From assembly GCA_016710765.1 (NCBI GenBank), contig JADJUJ010000007.1:1-64000 (forward strand): a DNA stretch of 64,000 nt, given 5' to 3'. The DNA comes from Lewinellaceae bacterium. GTDB taxonomy: Bacteria > Bacteroidota > Bacteroidia > Chitinophagales > Saprospiraceae. Positions 27,701-35,840 of this stretch are shown piece after piece (position 1 is the stretch's first letter; the number at the start of each line of letters is the position of its first letter). The translations under genes and the position numbers were made by a program. The notes below the pieces were generated by a model. That model saw nothing but the letters and a program-made list of their open reading frames with translations. It searched no databases and had not been told where the DNA came from.

Positions 27701-28333
27701 TTCGGTGTGGTACACATCCATACCCCAGGCTGAGACGGCTTTTGGATACATCAGGTTGCGCATAAAATTGGCATGCGACTCCCAAAATATACCGGCATTG
27801 TTCCACACGGGCCCAAGCCCATGGGCTGTTCGGTAATCAATAATTGCTTGGGCTTGCAGGCTGTGCGTCAGTTCGTGTGCAGCCACACCCCCGTCGTGCA
27901 AAGCGTTGGGGTGCACCCAAAATGCGCCAATGACACCATCGGCATCGCCTCCATTGGCGAAGCCCTGGGCGCCGTTGGGTCCCCAGGTGCCGTACACTAC
28001 GATGGGTATTTTGTACTGGCTGAGATTGGTGCCGGCGCTGTCGTCGAGGAACCCAAAGCCCTTGAATGCGGCGTAGAGAAACTCCATGGTATCCAAAATC
28101 GCTGCCGGGTTGAAGGCCAAATTGGGGTCAGGGTAGTTGGCGGGGTTGGTCCCAACAGTGTTTCCCCAGATCAGGGTAAAGTTCGCGGATTGTTGGGTTT
28201 TACTCCAGGTAAACTGCGCGCCATCTGTATTGTTGGGGTTGAGCAGGTAAAGTGGGATGTAGGCCGTTTTTTGGGCTGGGAGAAATCCTGCAAAACCGGA
28301 TAGCAACAGTAGGAAAAGAAATTGCTTGTTCAT
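24791..28333 (-). CDS. Giant secreted Svx-like metallopeptidase with SprB repeats and T9SS sorting domain
   Basis: This is an 1180-residue protein: signal peptide (1-20); a DUF6055/Svx-AvrXca-like peptidase region (about 25-450) with HELTH at 153-157 and WESHANF (Glu185) as likely zinc ligands; a stretch with short hexapeptide-like repeats (ANISEQVRIENTALVKDAVM, about 480-590) suggesting a beta-helix; six SprB-type repeats of ~75 residues (about 655-1100; each with a Cys near the start, GxxPYxYxWSNG and a GxYxxTxTDAxGC ending); and a C-terminal type IX secretion sorting domain (PNPSETNTHLWLEL... to the end). It should be exported by the T9SS and fixed on, or released from, the surface. The Svx family includes secreted virulence/avirulence proteins of plant pathogens. 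The gene is alone, and its 5' side faces a gene-poor stretch. Confidence 0.8.
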   Translation of the reverse strand: MNKQFLFLLLLSGFAGFLPAQKTAYIPLYLLNPNNTDGAQFTWSKTQQSANFTLIWGNTVGTNPANYPDPNLAFNPAAILDTMEFLYAAFKGFGFLDDSAGTNLSQYKIPIVVYGTWGPNGAQGFANGGDADGVIGAFWVHPNALHDGGVAAHELTHSLQAQAIIDYRTAHGLGPVWNNAGIFWESHANFMRNLMYPKAVSAWGMDVYHTETWGDWKNTYENYELLFAIMESEGIEMVNRLWRESWSTEYPLQAYKRLAGYNQAQFNDSLYLYARRMATFDFNYSNIGNYFRQYRNDDLMYYLPSAQATFSILKKVPGEDHRYEIPIETAPEEFAYNVIPLYPENDSCAVIIKFKGHTEANAHAGWRYGFVAAHPNGTLSRYSPIYADNTREIIFTLQGDENKLFLVVMGAPFDQITTNTTNDTWHGYPKHFRNPYELSISGAVPEGFQAPANFRSQLKFNGHLHSNGGGWVQNTATVASSVFVGPSAMVLGNANISEQVRIENTALVKDAVMSGQVRILNNAFVNGGNYSGNAVVQGQGFAENVTMSNNATISMRAKVTNYNLSGTVDVGGDVVVYNENGSCNNGVYYRLTNYYDNKLLECDGRTANHPVNADVNNTYSLFSNEAMAALCQCSYETTPIQMDSMSIQGVSCTDASAGSVAFHISKSCGPFQYAWSNGGQSGTNLSGLTVGNYNFSITDALGREVVFPIEIPAAPVLTASVSAINYNCSNSTGGVASITLTNGAMPAAYLWDNGETEASIQDAAPGLYTVTATDAQGCTFSGSVQVELSGQLNTALSTSPISCHDSFDGSAVVIPLNGTAPFAWLWQNGITDSLITNLDAGDYALTILDAFGCFDQQSFSLTNPLPLSLEPTAQPVSCFGAANGMASVAVSGGTTGYSFFWNNQEISDTLSNLPSGGYSVTVTDDNGCSAEAMVLVDSPTPITLQINAAPILCAGMEGTSIVAASGGVPDYTYQWSSGETGNEMTSLAGTYIITVTDAHGCTTVQNVDIPEASEVFVQTSIQAASSALANDGAVLVTAVSGGVAPYAFLWSNGATTPSLENLPAGNYTLSITDAAGCVWTFQQTIGTITGVQNPGVSGPKAQIVPNPSETNTHLWLELPQAQQLDIRIWDAFGRVQYEKSEFLQAGKSELTLPEGLVPGAYWVSIRDLAGNSKVLRWWVM

Positions 28334-28714
28334 ATTGGAATGTAGTTCTAAGCAAATTTAGTATTCCTGGGGCTCTTGGGTATAACTATTCTTGCCTTCG
28401 AGTATACATGCATGGTGGGGATTGACAAAATATTGCAGGCAAAAAAGGACATTTTATTTTGATCGTACAATGTTTTTTTCAGGTACACCCTAATAATATT
28501 GATGATCCTATCATTTCCCGCCAGGGGCACTCAAACTTTTTGAAGGCTTATCGTTTTTACCAAGTCTTGTCTCTTCAGGAACCAATATTAGCAGTATGGT
28601 TGCTAAGAACGAGTTCGGATTTAACATTTTGGCGCCTGGGTGGCCAATTTTCTTCTGCTCGTCGTTATTTTTTAGACCCGGATTACCCGTATACAAATCT
28701 AAAAAATGCCTTGA
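28334..28714. other. Gene-poor spacer
   Basis: No supported gene. 28418-28440 (GGGATTGACAAAATATTGCAGG) is a weak, inverted copy of the CCTGCAAAATCTTGTCAATCC repeat. A 103-codon plus-strand frame (28459-28770) has no signal peptide, no recognisable motif and no start signal, and is not called. Confidence 0.5.
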
Positions 28715-28918
28715 TCAAAACAAAATTTGCCTACCCAGCCATCCAAATGTTAAATACGAACACGTTCTAATAGTTTCGGCCGCAAAAATTTCGACTGGGT
28801 CATTGCTCCCATTTAAATCAACTGCGGCCTGCGCTGGGTTGGGCATTACTGTGAAAGATTGGCCTTGAAATCCATGGAGAGGCAGGAAAGCGAAAAGGGT
28901 CAGGAGCTGTTTTATCAG
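28715..28918 (-). pseudogene. N-terminal remnant of a secreted-protein gene
   Basis: The minus-strand frame reads LIKQLLTLFAFLPLHGFQGQ, a signal peptide, then SFTVMPNPAQAAVDLNGSND, PVEIFAAET, an opening seen on secreted Saprospiria proteins (immature domain before an Ig-like module). Homology-like sequence stops at about 28768 and the frame ends at 28715. No ATG is present (CTG at 28918). I read it as a decayed gene whose body has been deleted. Confidence 0.45.
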
Positions 28919-29019
28919 GGCTTACCAGATGCAGTTATTGAAAAAAAACGTAGGCGCTTTTAATCGCAAAAGACAAGGTATTCCCAGGGTTTCAGTTCAA
29001 GTGTTGAGGCAGTTAAATT

Positions 29020-30327
29020 TTATTTATTTCCTGAAAAATAATCAATGTGCGTACCCAAAGCGCTTTTGTTCGTAATTGCTACAGATTGATTTTTCGCCGT
29101 TAGGTTGAATATACTGATGACACGATTTCCCTCGACCTCCCGAATAAAACCGACTACATTTTCATTTTCTTCTATCGCTACCGGAAATCCACCTGCATCT
29201 CCCGCCCAAATTGCCGGATTTTCCTTTTTCAGGCGAACCAGTGATTGGTAAAAAGGCTGCAAGCCTAAAGTGTCGGTCCATTCGATGGTGTCCTTTTCGA
29301 AGAAGGCCAGCCGTTTTGATAGTCCGACTTCCTGGCCGTTTAGGATAAGTGGGAAACCATATGCAGTAAAAACAAGCGTTTCAAAGGCTTTTTGCCCTTC
29401 GCCCAGGCGCTCAAAAGTGGTTCCGACCCATGAATTGAGGTCGTGATTAGAGGTGTAAGTCATCCGATAGGCTCTCCGCCCATACTTGAACATATCACGG
29501 TCAATCCACTGGCTTAAGACATCTGGTTTTTCTTCTCCTGTGGCAACCGCTCTCATGAGCACTTCAAATTCATCGGCATAGCTACCGTCTAAAACAAAGG
29601 TTTCATGTCCGCATTCCGCCAACCAGAACAGGTCTTTGATAGGGTCCAGTGCCGTCCGTGCTTCTTCCCAGAGATACAATGGAATTTTGTCGCCGCAGCC
29701 ATGATCCAGTCGGAACCCATCAATACCGAGGTCTACCCAGTAGCGCATTGCGCCAATCATGGCTTTTCGAGTATCGGGATTATTGTGATCCAGCAGCGCC
29801 GTATCCCACCAAACATCGGTAGGGCTCATGGATTCGTAGGTTACGTTGCCCTTGGCGTCTCGAATGTAATATTCAGGGTGTTCTGTTACCCAGTGGTGGT
29901 CCCTTCCGGTGTGGTTGGGAACCCAATCTATGATGACATAAAATCCCATATCGTGTGCTTTTTGCAGCAATGATCTAAAGTCGTTTATTGTTCCGAACTC
30001 AGGATTGACAGCAGTATAGTTCTGGGGAGCATAGTAACTGCCAAGTGTGCCTTTTCTGTTGGCCTTGCTTATTGGGTGGATGGGCATGAGCCAAAGCACA
30101 TCAACTCCCAGTTCTTTTAACCTGGGCAAGTGTTTTGAAAAGGCATTAAAAGTTCCTTCAGGTGTAAATTGTCTGATGTTCACTTCATAAATGGTTGACC
30201 CGGCGAGTTTTTTAGGAAACGTCCCTTTATCAGTGGTAGCAGCAGGCGTTGTATTTTCTTGTTCCGAATGGGGGGTGCAGCCTGTTGCCAGAAACAGTGC
30301 GATGATATGGATGGTAAAGTGCTTCAT
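29020..30327 (-). CDS. GH13 alpha-amylase family lipoprotein
   Basis: The start at 30327 is chosen because it gives a lipoprotein signal (MKHFTIHIIALFLATGC, lipobox ATGC); the frame is open further upstream but without one. The 435-residue enzyme has the GH13 conserved regions: DWVPNH (134-139), GFRLDHG with nucleophile Asp208, WLAECGHE with acid/base Glu238, and SNHD with Asp296. The barrel is followed by a short beta domain. It should cleave or transfer alpha-glucosidic bonds in starch-like or malto-oligosaccharide substrates at the periplasmic or outer-membrane surface. There is no SusC/SusD pair next to it, so it is not a classical starch locus. Confidence 0.85.
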   Translation of the reverse strand: MKHFTIHIIALFLATGCTPHSEQENTTPAATTDKGTFPKKLAGSTIYEVNIRQFTPEGTFNAFSKHLPRLKELGVDVLWLMPIHPISKANRKGTLGSYYAPQNYTAVNPEFGTINDFRSLLQKAHDMGFYVIIDWVPNHTGRDHHWVTEHPEYYIRDAKGNVTYESMSPTDVWWDTALLDHNNPDTRKAMIGAMRYWVDLGIDGFRLDHGCGDKIPLYLWEEARTALDPIKDLFWLAECGHETFVLDGSYADEFEVLMRAVATGEEKPDVLSQWIDRDMFKYGRRAYRMTYTSNHDLNSWVGTTFERLGEGQKAFETLVFTAYGFPLILNGQEVGLSKRLAFFEKDTIEWTDTLGLQPFYQSLVRLKKENPAIWAGDAGGFPVAIEENENVVGFIREVEGNRVISIFNLTAKNQSVAITNKSALGTHIDYFSGNK

Positions 30328-30553
30328 AGTAATGTCTAAAAATTTATGGCTATTGGTGTGTGCGTAAAAAAGCGCGATTATGCACATGAAAAGCCCCAAA
30401 AAAGCGCTGTAGGGTGCATGGGAAATCTTGAAAAGGGCATTCCATATTCCAAATGTAAACAAACGTATGAGGTTTGCAAACCAGGAAAGGGCGCTTTGTT
30501 CCTGAGATTGGCTTTTGTAGCCATTTCTTTTTTTGCCGATAGTATTGAATACT

Positions 30554-30642
30554 TTATTCACTTTGGCCCACAGCGATAAATAGGGGGGGGTAATCGCCAC
30601 GCCCAGGATGCCACAAAGTTGGAGGAAGTCTTTTCGTGTTAT
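30554..30642 (-). pseudogene. Possible remnant of a Tat-type N-terminus
   Basis: Directly behind the preceding gene's stop, the minus strand reads ITRKDFLQLCGILGVAITPP, then a few residues and a stop. (S/T)RRDFL-type starts are twin-arginine or Bacteroidota oxidoreductase leaders. The first codon is ATA where an ATG overlapping the upstream stop would be expected. It is too short to name and is probably the decayed start of a lost downstream gene. Confidence 0.3.
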
Positions 30643-31150
30643 GCTGTTGGTGATTTGGGTTCCCAGCGATCGTCGAATTTCCTGGCTTGCGGACCAATGT
30701 TCCCCAGGTCGAACGAGAATGCATCGCCGTTGTTATTTTGTCTATGATCAGGCAGAAACAGGAGAGCAATTCGGCATCGGCGTCAGAGTCTGCCGTGATT
30801 TTATAGTTGTCGCCCTCAAACCAGGTCACCCCCTCCTTGTCCCACCACGCCACCTGGACGGTGTTTTTGTAGATGGAGTATTTGCGGCCACGGTGCCCGA
30901 AAATTTCATATTTGTCTTTGCCGTCCCGGCATTCGTAGTGGAGTTTCCAGAAACTGATGGTTCGGAATTCCAGTCGCTGGCCATCCTGTTTTTTGATGTC
31001 AAATGAAATGCTGACCAGGGTCAATTTCCGGTTCAAGGTAAAAATGGGAGTATCATCGTCAGCCCGAAACAGATTGATCTCCGGCATCCAGCGGAACAGT
31101 TTGGTGGCCGCCTTGTACTTCAATTCACCATCGATGTGGATGCGGTACAT
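30639..31150 (-). CDS. LURP-one/tubby-like small protein (one-base frameshift)
   Basis: The first ~150 residues are all-beta, in short repeated strands (EINLFRADDDTPIFTLNRKL, HYECRDGKDKYEIFGHRGRKYSIYKNTVQVAWW), resembling the LURP-one/tubby C-terminal-like fold. The frame breaks at the T-run 30736-30739 (A-run on the coding strand). With one more A the chain continues NNGDAFSFDLGNIGPQARKF, DDRWEPKSPTA and stops at 30639. In-frame residues upstream of the called Met (IIDINQKKISIGD) also look coding, so the real start may lie further up beyond another indel. No signal peptide; presumably cytosolic. Its role is unknown. Confidence 0.5.
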
Positions 31151-31243
31151 GTCGCCAATGGATATTTTTTTCTGGTTGATGTCGATGATCAGGGGAGCGG
31201 TTGTTTGCCCTTAATACCACAATATTAGTGCTAAAAAATAAAA

Positions 31244-31279
31244 CGCCCCCTGATTCCGGGGAGAGGGAAGCAGGGGGCG
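31244..31279. terminator. GC-rich hairpin behind the SnoaL-like gene
   Basis: CGCCCCCTG (31244-31252) pairs with CAGGGGGCG (31271-31279). The left flank AAAAAATAAAA becomes a U-rich tract for the minus-strand gene ending at 31306, so it is its terminator. The same stem occurs at 32224-32259. Confidence 0.8.
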
Positions 31280-31305
31280 GCATTGATTTGGATGTGCCGC
31301 GAGGG

Positions 31306-31863
31306 CTATTGTTTTTCTTCTTCCTTGAAAGGATAGTAATGAAAGCCCAGGTAGGCAATTTTCCACTCGCCGTTTTCCTTTTCCAAAATCCGTGTTTCCT
31401 GCGAACGCCCCAGGAATTTATGGGTGTCTTTTTCGTAGGATGTTTGTTCAAAAGTGTACCAGGCCATGTCTCTGGTAATGCGGAAGTTCTCGTTGGCGCG
31501 CTCTTCGGTTGAGCCGGCCCAGATCGTCGCGTTGGCTTCGAATTGTTTTTTCTTTACCTCCGCAAGGGATTCGAAACCAATGTAGGCCTCGATTTTATTT
31601 TCATACCCCTCCCAATAGCCAAATTTCCGAAAAGCGGGCGATTGCAGGTAGGTGCTCTTCCATGCTTCAAAATCCTGTTTGTAGTAGGATTCTGTCTCTT
31701 TGGCGATGACAGCCTGGATGGCTGCTTTTTCCTTTTCAAAATCAACTGCCTGAGCATCCTGTTGTTCCCGGGCGCAGTTGGCAAGCGAAATACAAATGGC
31801 AAACAATGAAATGATGGCCAGATGGTTGAATTCAATTCGGGAAAAGGGTTGGTTGGTTTTCAT
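31306..31863 (-). CDS. Lipoprotein of the SnoaL/DUF4440 (NTF2-like) type
   Basis: A 185-residue protein with a long N-terminus, a hydrophobic helix and the lipobox SLANC (Cys30), so probably an outer-membrane or periplasmic lipoprotein. The rest follows the NTF2-like fold: a long first helix (AAIQAVIAKETESYYKQDFEAW), a central aromatic strand region (DMAWYTFEQTSYEKD) and the closing motif TRILEKENGEWKIAYLGFHY, typical of SnoaL/DUF4440 small-ligand-binding proteins. Such proteins are ligand binders or isomerases; nothing points to the substrate. Monocistronic, with its own terminator. Confidence 0.75.
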   Translation of the reverse strand: MKTNQPFSRIEFNHLAIISLFAICISLANCAREQQDAQAVDFEKEKAAIQAVIAKETESYYKQDFEAWKSTYLQSPAFRKFGYWEGYENKIEAYIGFESLAEVKKKQFEANATIWAGSTEERANENFRITRDMAWYTFEQTSYEKDTHKFLGRSQETRILEKENGEWKIAYLGFHYYPFKEEEKQ

Positions 31864-32223
31864 GTGCTACTGGTTTTTGCTGTTATTGAAGACAGGAAGA
31901 GTCTGGATTGGTGCAGCAATGGAATTGATCCCGGTGTTTTTTTGCAAAAAAAGACACATGAATCCTCCTCCGTTGCATTTGCAAACAGAAGTTAACAGGG
32001 TGCAAACGTGCAACTGGAAAGCAAAATATGCTCACTGGATTGGGTCTTGTAAAATCAAATATACCTTGTGCAGTATTTCTGTGCAGGAAAATTTTGAAAT
32101 ATATTTATCGGGTAAATATTAAAATGGTATAAAGGCGCCTGTAGCCAGCATTTTGTTAACAGGGGTGTTGATCGGCGGGATATGATTTGGTTGGCGATAA
32201 GGCCTTTCTGGTTTATAAAACAA
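31864..32223. other. Intergenic spacer
   Basis: About 360 bp without a supported gene, locally AT-rich. It should contain the promoter of the SnoaL-like gene on the minus strand. I see no repeat or conserved motif in it. Confidence 0.4.
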
Positions 32224-32259
32224 CGCCCCCTGCTTCCACAATCCGGGAAACAGGGGGCG
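32224..32259. terminator. Hairpin terminator of htpG
   Basis: CGCCCCCTG (32224-32232) pairs with CAGGGGGCG (32251-32259), with an A-rich left flank (TATAAAACAA) on the + strand that is U-rich for the minus-strand htpG message. Same stem as at 31244-31279, with a different loop. Confidence 0.8.
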
Positions 32260-32292
32260 CTTGTTTGATCTCTGTAGTGACAAATCCAGTGC

Positions 32293-34158
32293 CTACACCT
32301 TTGCCAGGCTTTGTTCTACAAATCCTGTCAGTGCTTCGCCTTTCAGCATGCCCTGGTGCAACAGCGCCAGGTTGTAAAGGTACTTCGCCAGGTTTTCACG
32401 GGCCGACTCGTCTTTTTCTGCCAGCAGTTTGGTGGCTACGATGGGGTTGTTGCTGTTCACCACCACGTTGTAGGTATCCGGCAATTCACCCATACCCATG
32501 CCTTGCATACTTTGCATTTCCTTCATGCGGCGCATGAACTCGGGACGGGTGATGTGCACCGGCAGATCGTCGGGGGCACCGGGGTGGAGTTCTACCTGAA
32601 CACCCGGTGTAGCACCAGCGATTTTTTCAAAAATGCCTTTTACAGTCGTTTGTTCATCTTCGCTGAGTGCCGATTCGCGTTTTTCATCTGTTTGGATCAG
32701 GTTATCGAGCGAATCGGAGTCGATGCGCACAAACAGGAAGCCGAGTTCGGAGCGGTACTCCAGGTGCTGCATCCAGTGGTTGTCGAGCACGCTGTCGAGT
32801 AGCAGCACGTCGTAGCCGCGGTTATAGGCGGCTTTGATAAGGGCATCGTTGCTGTCACGGTCGTTGGTGTAAATGCACACGACTTTGCCGTGCTTATCGG
32901 TCTGCTTGTCTTTAATCTTGTCTTTGTAATCGGCGAGCAGGGTGTATTCTCCTTTCGTGTTTTCAAGCAGGGAGAAGCCCATGGCGCGTTTCTGAAAATC
33001 TTCGTCCGACACTACGCCGTACTTCACAAAAACACCGAGGTCTTTCCATTTTTTCTCAAAAGAGGGGCGATCGGTTTTGAACAGATCCTGGAGTTTGTCG
33101 CCAACTTTTTTGGTAATGTAGGTATTGATTTTCTTCACGTTGGCGTCGCTCTGCAGATAAGAGCGCGAAACGTTGAGGGGGATGTCGGGCGAGTCAATCA
33201 CACCATGCAGCAGTTGCAACCATTCGGGTACGATGTTGCGCACGTCGTCAGTTACGTATACCTGGTTGCTGTACAGGTGGATTTTGTTGCGGTTGGTTTC
33301 AACGGCGTTGCCCAATTTGGGGAAATACAGGATACCGGTTAGGTTGAAGGGGTAGTCGATGTTGAGGTGTATCCAGAACATGGGCTCCGCCGACATGGGG
33401 TAGAGTTGGCGGTAGAATTTGATGTAGTCCTCATCTTTCAACTCCGTGGGCGATTTTTTCCAAAGCGGGTGGGTGTCGTTGATGATGTTGGGTACTTCCT
33501 TCGACTCTTCTTTGGCGTCTTCGCCTTCCCCAATCGTTTCGTATTCGGTGCGGGTACCGAACTGGATTTCGACCGGCAGGAACTTGCAGTATTTTTCCAG
33601 CAGACTTTCTACGCGGTATTTTTCCAAAAACTCCTTGTTTTCCTCATTGATGTGGAGCACGATATCGGTACCGCGTTCTGCTTTGTCTATTTTCTCGAGG
33701 GTGTAATCGGGTGAGCCTTCGCAGGACCATTGGATGGCCTTGGCGCCTTTTTGCCAGGAAAGGGTGCGCACATCTACCTTGTCGGCCACCATGAAGGCGG
33801 AATAGAAACCGAGTCCAAAGTGGCCGATGATGGCGGAGTCCTGGTATTTGTCCAGAAAATCGGCTGCGCTGCTGAAGGCGATTTGGTTGAGGTATTTGAG
33901 CACCTCTTCTTCGGTCATGCCGATGCCGCGGTCGCGGATGGTGAGGGTTTTGGCTTCTGCGTCGAGGATGACTTCGATGGTGGTGTCGCCAATTTCTCCT
34001 TTGACTTCGCCGCGTTGGGCCAGTGCCCGGAGTTTGGTGGTAGCGTCTACACCGTTGGAGACCAGTTCGCGGAGGAAGATCTCGTGGTCGGAGTAGAGGA
34101 ATTTTTTTATGATGGGAAAGATGTTCTCGGTCTGAACGGAGATGGTACCTTTTTGCAT
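32293..34158 (-). CDS. htpG: Molecular chaperone HtpG (Hsp90)
   Basis: The 621-residue protein matches bacterial Hsp90 in length and order. The N-terminal GHKL ATPase domain has ELVSNGVDA (Glu and Asn for ATP/Mg binding), DRGIGMTEEEV (G1 box) and IGHFGLGFYSAFMVADKV (lid/G2 area). A middle domain follows (FPKLGNAVETNRNKIHLYSNQVYVTDDV; the SRSYLQSD catalytic-loop Arg), and then the dimerisation domain. It is cytosolic and helps fold or reactivate client proteins under stress. Its 5' side carries a copy of the dispersed CCTGCAAAATCTTGTC-type repeat at 34187, which leaves only ~30 bp of private promoter sequence. Confidence 0.97.
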   Translation of the reverse strand: MQKGTISVQTENIFPIIKKFLYSDHEIFLRELVSNGVDATTKLRALAQRGEVKGEIGDTTIEVILDAEAKTLTIRDRGIGMTEEEVLKYLNQIAFSSAADFLDKYQDSAIIGHFGLGFYSAFMVADKVDVRTLSWQKGAKAIQWSCEGSPDYTLEKIDKAERGTDIVLHINEENKEFLEKYRVESLLEKYCKFLPVEIQFGTRTEYETIGEGEDAKEESKEVPNIINDTHPLWKKSPTELKDEDYIKFYRQLYPMSAEPMFWIHLNIDYPFNLTGILYFPKLGNAVETNRNKIHLYSNQVYVTDDVRNIVPEWLQLLHGVIDSPDIPLNVSRSYLQSDANVKKINTYITKKVGDKLQDLFKTDRPSFEKKWKDLGVFVKYGVVSDEDFQKRAMGFSLLENTKGEYTLLADYKDKIKDKQTDKHGKVVCIYTNDRDSNDALIKAAYNRGYDVLLLDSVLDNHWMQHLEYRSELGFLFVRIDSDSLDNLIQTDEKRESALSEDEQTTVKGIFEKIAGATPGVQVELHPGAPDDLPVHITRPEFMRRMKEMQSMQGMGMGELPDTYNVVVNSNNPIVATKLLAEKDESARENLAKYLYNLALLHQGMLKGEALTGFVEQSLAKV

Positions 34159-34186
34159 AATGATTTGAATTTAAATTATTCCTCCG

Positions 34187-34235
34187 TAGAGGGGAATGAC
34201 AGGATAGACAAGATTTTACAGGATGGACCGGATTT
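34187..34235. repeat. Dispersed repeat copy upstream of htpG
   Basis: CGTAGAGGGGAATGACAGG, then ATAGACAAGATTTTACAGGA: the inverted form of the repeat found at 4796 and 13341. Confidence 0.8.
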
Positions 34236-34705
34236 AGGATTTGGTAGCAAGCAGCATGTTCAAAGGGCGTGCCAGTGGGGTGGCCGACTGTCAAATTGTC
34301 TTTGAAGAGGGCCGTTCTGACTTATAGCGTGATTTTTGGCTTTTTCGGTGGGGGCATGACTGACAAGCTGTCGGAATTCCTGCTTACCATGATGGCCACT
34401 GCAAAAGGTTGGGCCGAGAAAAGTTTTTTGAAATAAATCCTCAAGTCAATTTTTGGCACAGATTTGGCTATAAGAACATTACTCCCCGGGGAGTGCGGCA
34501 TTACTGTGCTTCGAAACAAGAAACTTTTAGGGTCGGATGCGACCTTAGCCCGTGGCCGAGGGACCAGTCCGTTATTTTTGGGGGGTTGGGCTGGTCTCCT
34601 CCCACACTTTTGGTTGGAGGAGAGAGAGGAGATGGAGGAGATGGAGGAGAGAGGAGATGTTTTTATAAGGGCCGCCGCCTTTGGTATTAATCTTATTTTT
34701 ATTCT
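34236..34705. other. Spacer with GGAGGAGA-type minisatellite
   Basis: No supported gene. 34615-34660 is a purine-rich run of GGAGGAGA/GGAGATGGA units. Plus-strand frames across it lack start signals and family features. Confidence 0.5.
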
Positions 34706-35815
34706 TTAATTCTTTACAGGCTGCACATCCTGCAGTTGGAGGGCTTCCCGCATTTTCTGGTAAATTTTAGTATTGTCGTACACGCCGTTGAACGCTTCTG
34801 CTCCCGGGCCGAATGCGTACAAGGGTACGAGGGTGGCCGTGTGGCTGCCGGTATTGAATTCCACGTCTACTTTATCGCCTTTGTTGCTTTGAACCAGCGA
34901 CATGCCACCCGTTTCATGATCGGCCGTAACGATCACGAGGGTATTGCCGTCGCGGCGGGCAAATTCCAGCGCTGCACCGACCACCTGATCAAATTCCTGT
35001 ATTTCCCGCAGGGCCCATTCTGCATTTTTCTGGTGACAGGCCCAGTCGATCTGTGAGCCTTCCACCATCAGAAAAAAGCCTTTTTCCGAGCGTTTTTGCA
35101 AAAAACTGGTGGCTTTGGTGGTGGCTTCAAGCAGGTATTCCCGACCATCGAGAATGGTGCCAGGTTTCTCCCAGGCGGAGAACCAGGCAAAGGGATGGGC
35201 AGGATTGGGAGTAGTGTTTTGTAGCGAGGTTGTTTTGTAACCCGACATTTGCCAACCGGAATCTTCCATTTTTTGGTAAAGGTTTTGTCCGTCGGCCCGT
35301 TGTTCAAAATATTTTTGTCCGCCACCGATAAGGCAATCCAAGGAATTGGTTGCAAAATAAGCAGCAATATCCTCCATCATGCCTCTTTCGGGCACATGCG
35401 CGAGGAAGGCTGCCGGGGTTGCGTCGGTGATGTGGGAATTGACCACAAGTCCGGTGGCCAGCCCTTGTGCCTTGGCCAGCTCTAGCACAGAAGTGCAAGG
35501 TTGCATTTTGTGGTTGAGCCCGATAACCCCGTTTTTTGTTTTACAACCGCAGCCGAAGGCTGTCGCAGCAGCAGCGGAGTCGGTGATGAGTTTGTTGTAG
35601 GAATGGGTTTTGACCAGGCCCGTTACCGGGAACGCTTGCAGGTTGAGTTTCCGGGGTTCTCCACCGGGGTACACTGCCGCGCTGATCTGGGTTAGTCCCA
35701 TCCCGTCACCAATCAGCAGAATGATGTTTTTGGGGTGTGTTGGCACTGGGGTAACAGGGCTGGCGGCCTTAGGCGCCGGCAATAAACCCAGGAGCAGGAG
35801 CAATAGGTACTTCAT
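34706..35815 (-). CDS. phoA: Alkaline phosphatase (PhoA family)
   Basis: A 369-residue protein with a short signal peptide (MKYLLLLLLGLLPAPKA). Metal and phosphate ligands of the PhoA family are visible: NIILLIGDGMG (Asp37), nucleophile Ser80 in ITDSAAAATAFG, VEGSQIDWACHQ (about 251-262; metal-site Glu/Asp/His), TADHETGG (Asp/His), and a late GSHTATLVPLYA His. It hydrolyses phosphomonoesters in the periplasm. It is shorter than E. coli PhoA, as usual for Bacteroidota forms. A 159-bp palindrome lies 25 bp upstream of its start, inside what should be its promoter or leader. Confidence 0.92.
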   Translation of the reverse strand: MKYLLLLLLGLLPAPKAASPVTPVPTHPKNIILLIGDGMGLTQISAAVYPGGEPRKLNLQAFPVTGLVKTHSYNKLITDSAAAATAFGCGCKTKNGVIGLNHKMQPCTSVLELAKAQGLATGLVVNSHITDATPAAFLAHVPERGMMEDIAAYFATNSLDCLIGGGQKYFEQRADGQNLYQKMEDSGWQMSGYKTTSLQNTTPNPAHPFAWFSAWEKPGTILDGREYLLEATTKATSFLQKRSEKGFFLMVEGSQIDWACHQKNAEWALREIQEFDQVVGAALEFARRDGNTLVIVTADHETGGMSLVQSNKGDKVDVEFNTGSHTATLVPLYAFGPGAEAFNGVYDNTKIYQKMREALQLQDVQPVKN

Positions 35816-35840
35816 CAGGAGTGAACTGGTTTGGAACTAC

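Noticed and set aside
28459..28770. 103-codon plus-strand frame
   Set aside because: No start signal, no signal peptide and no domain; part of it is antisense to the secreted-protein remnant.
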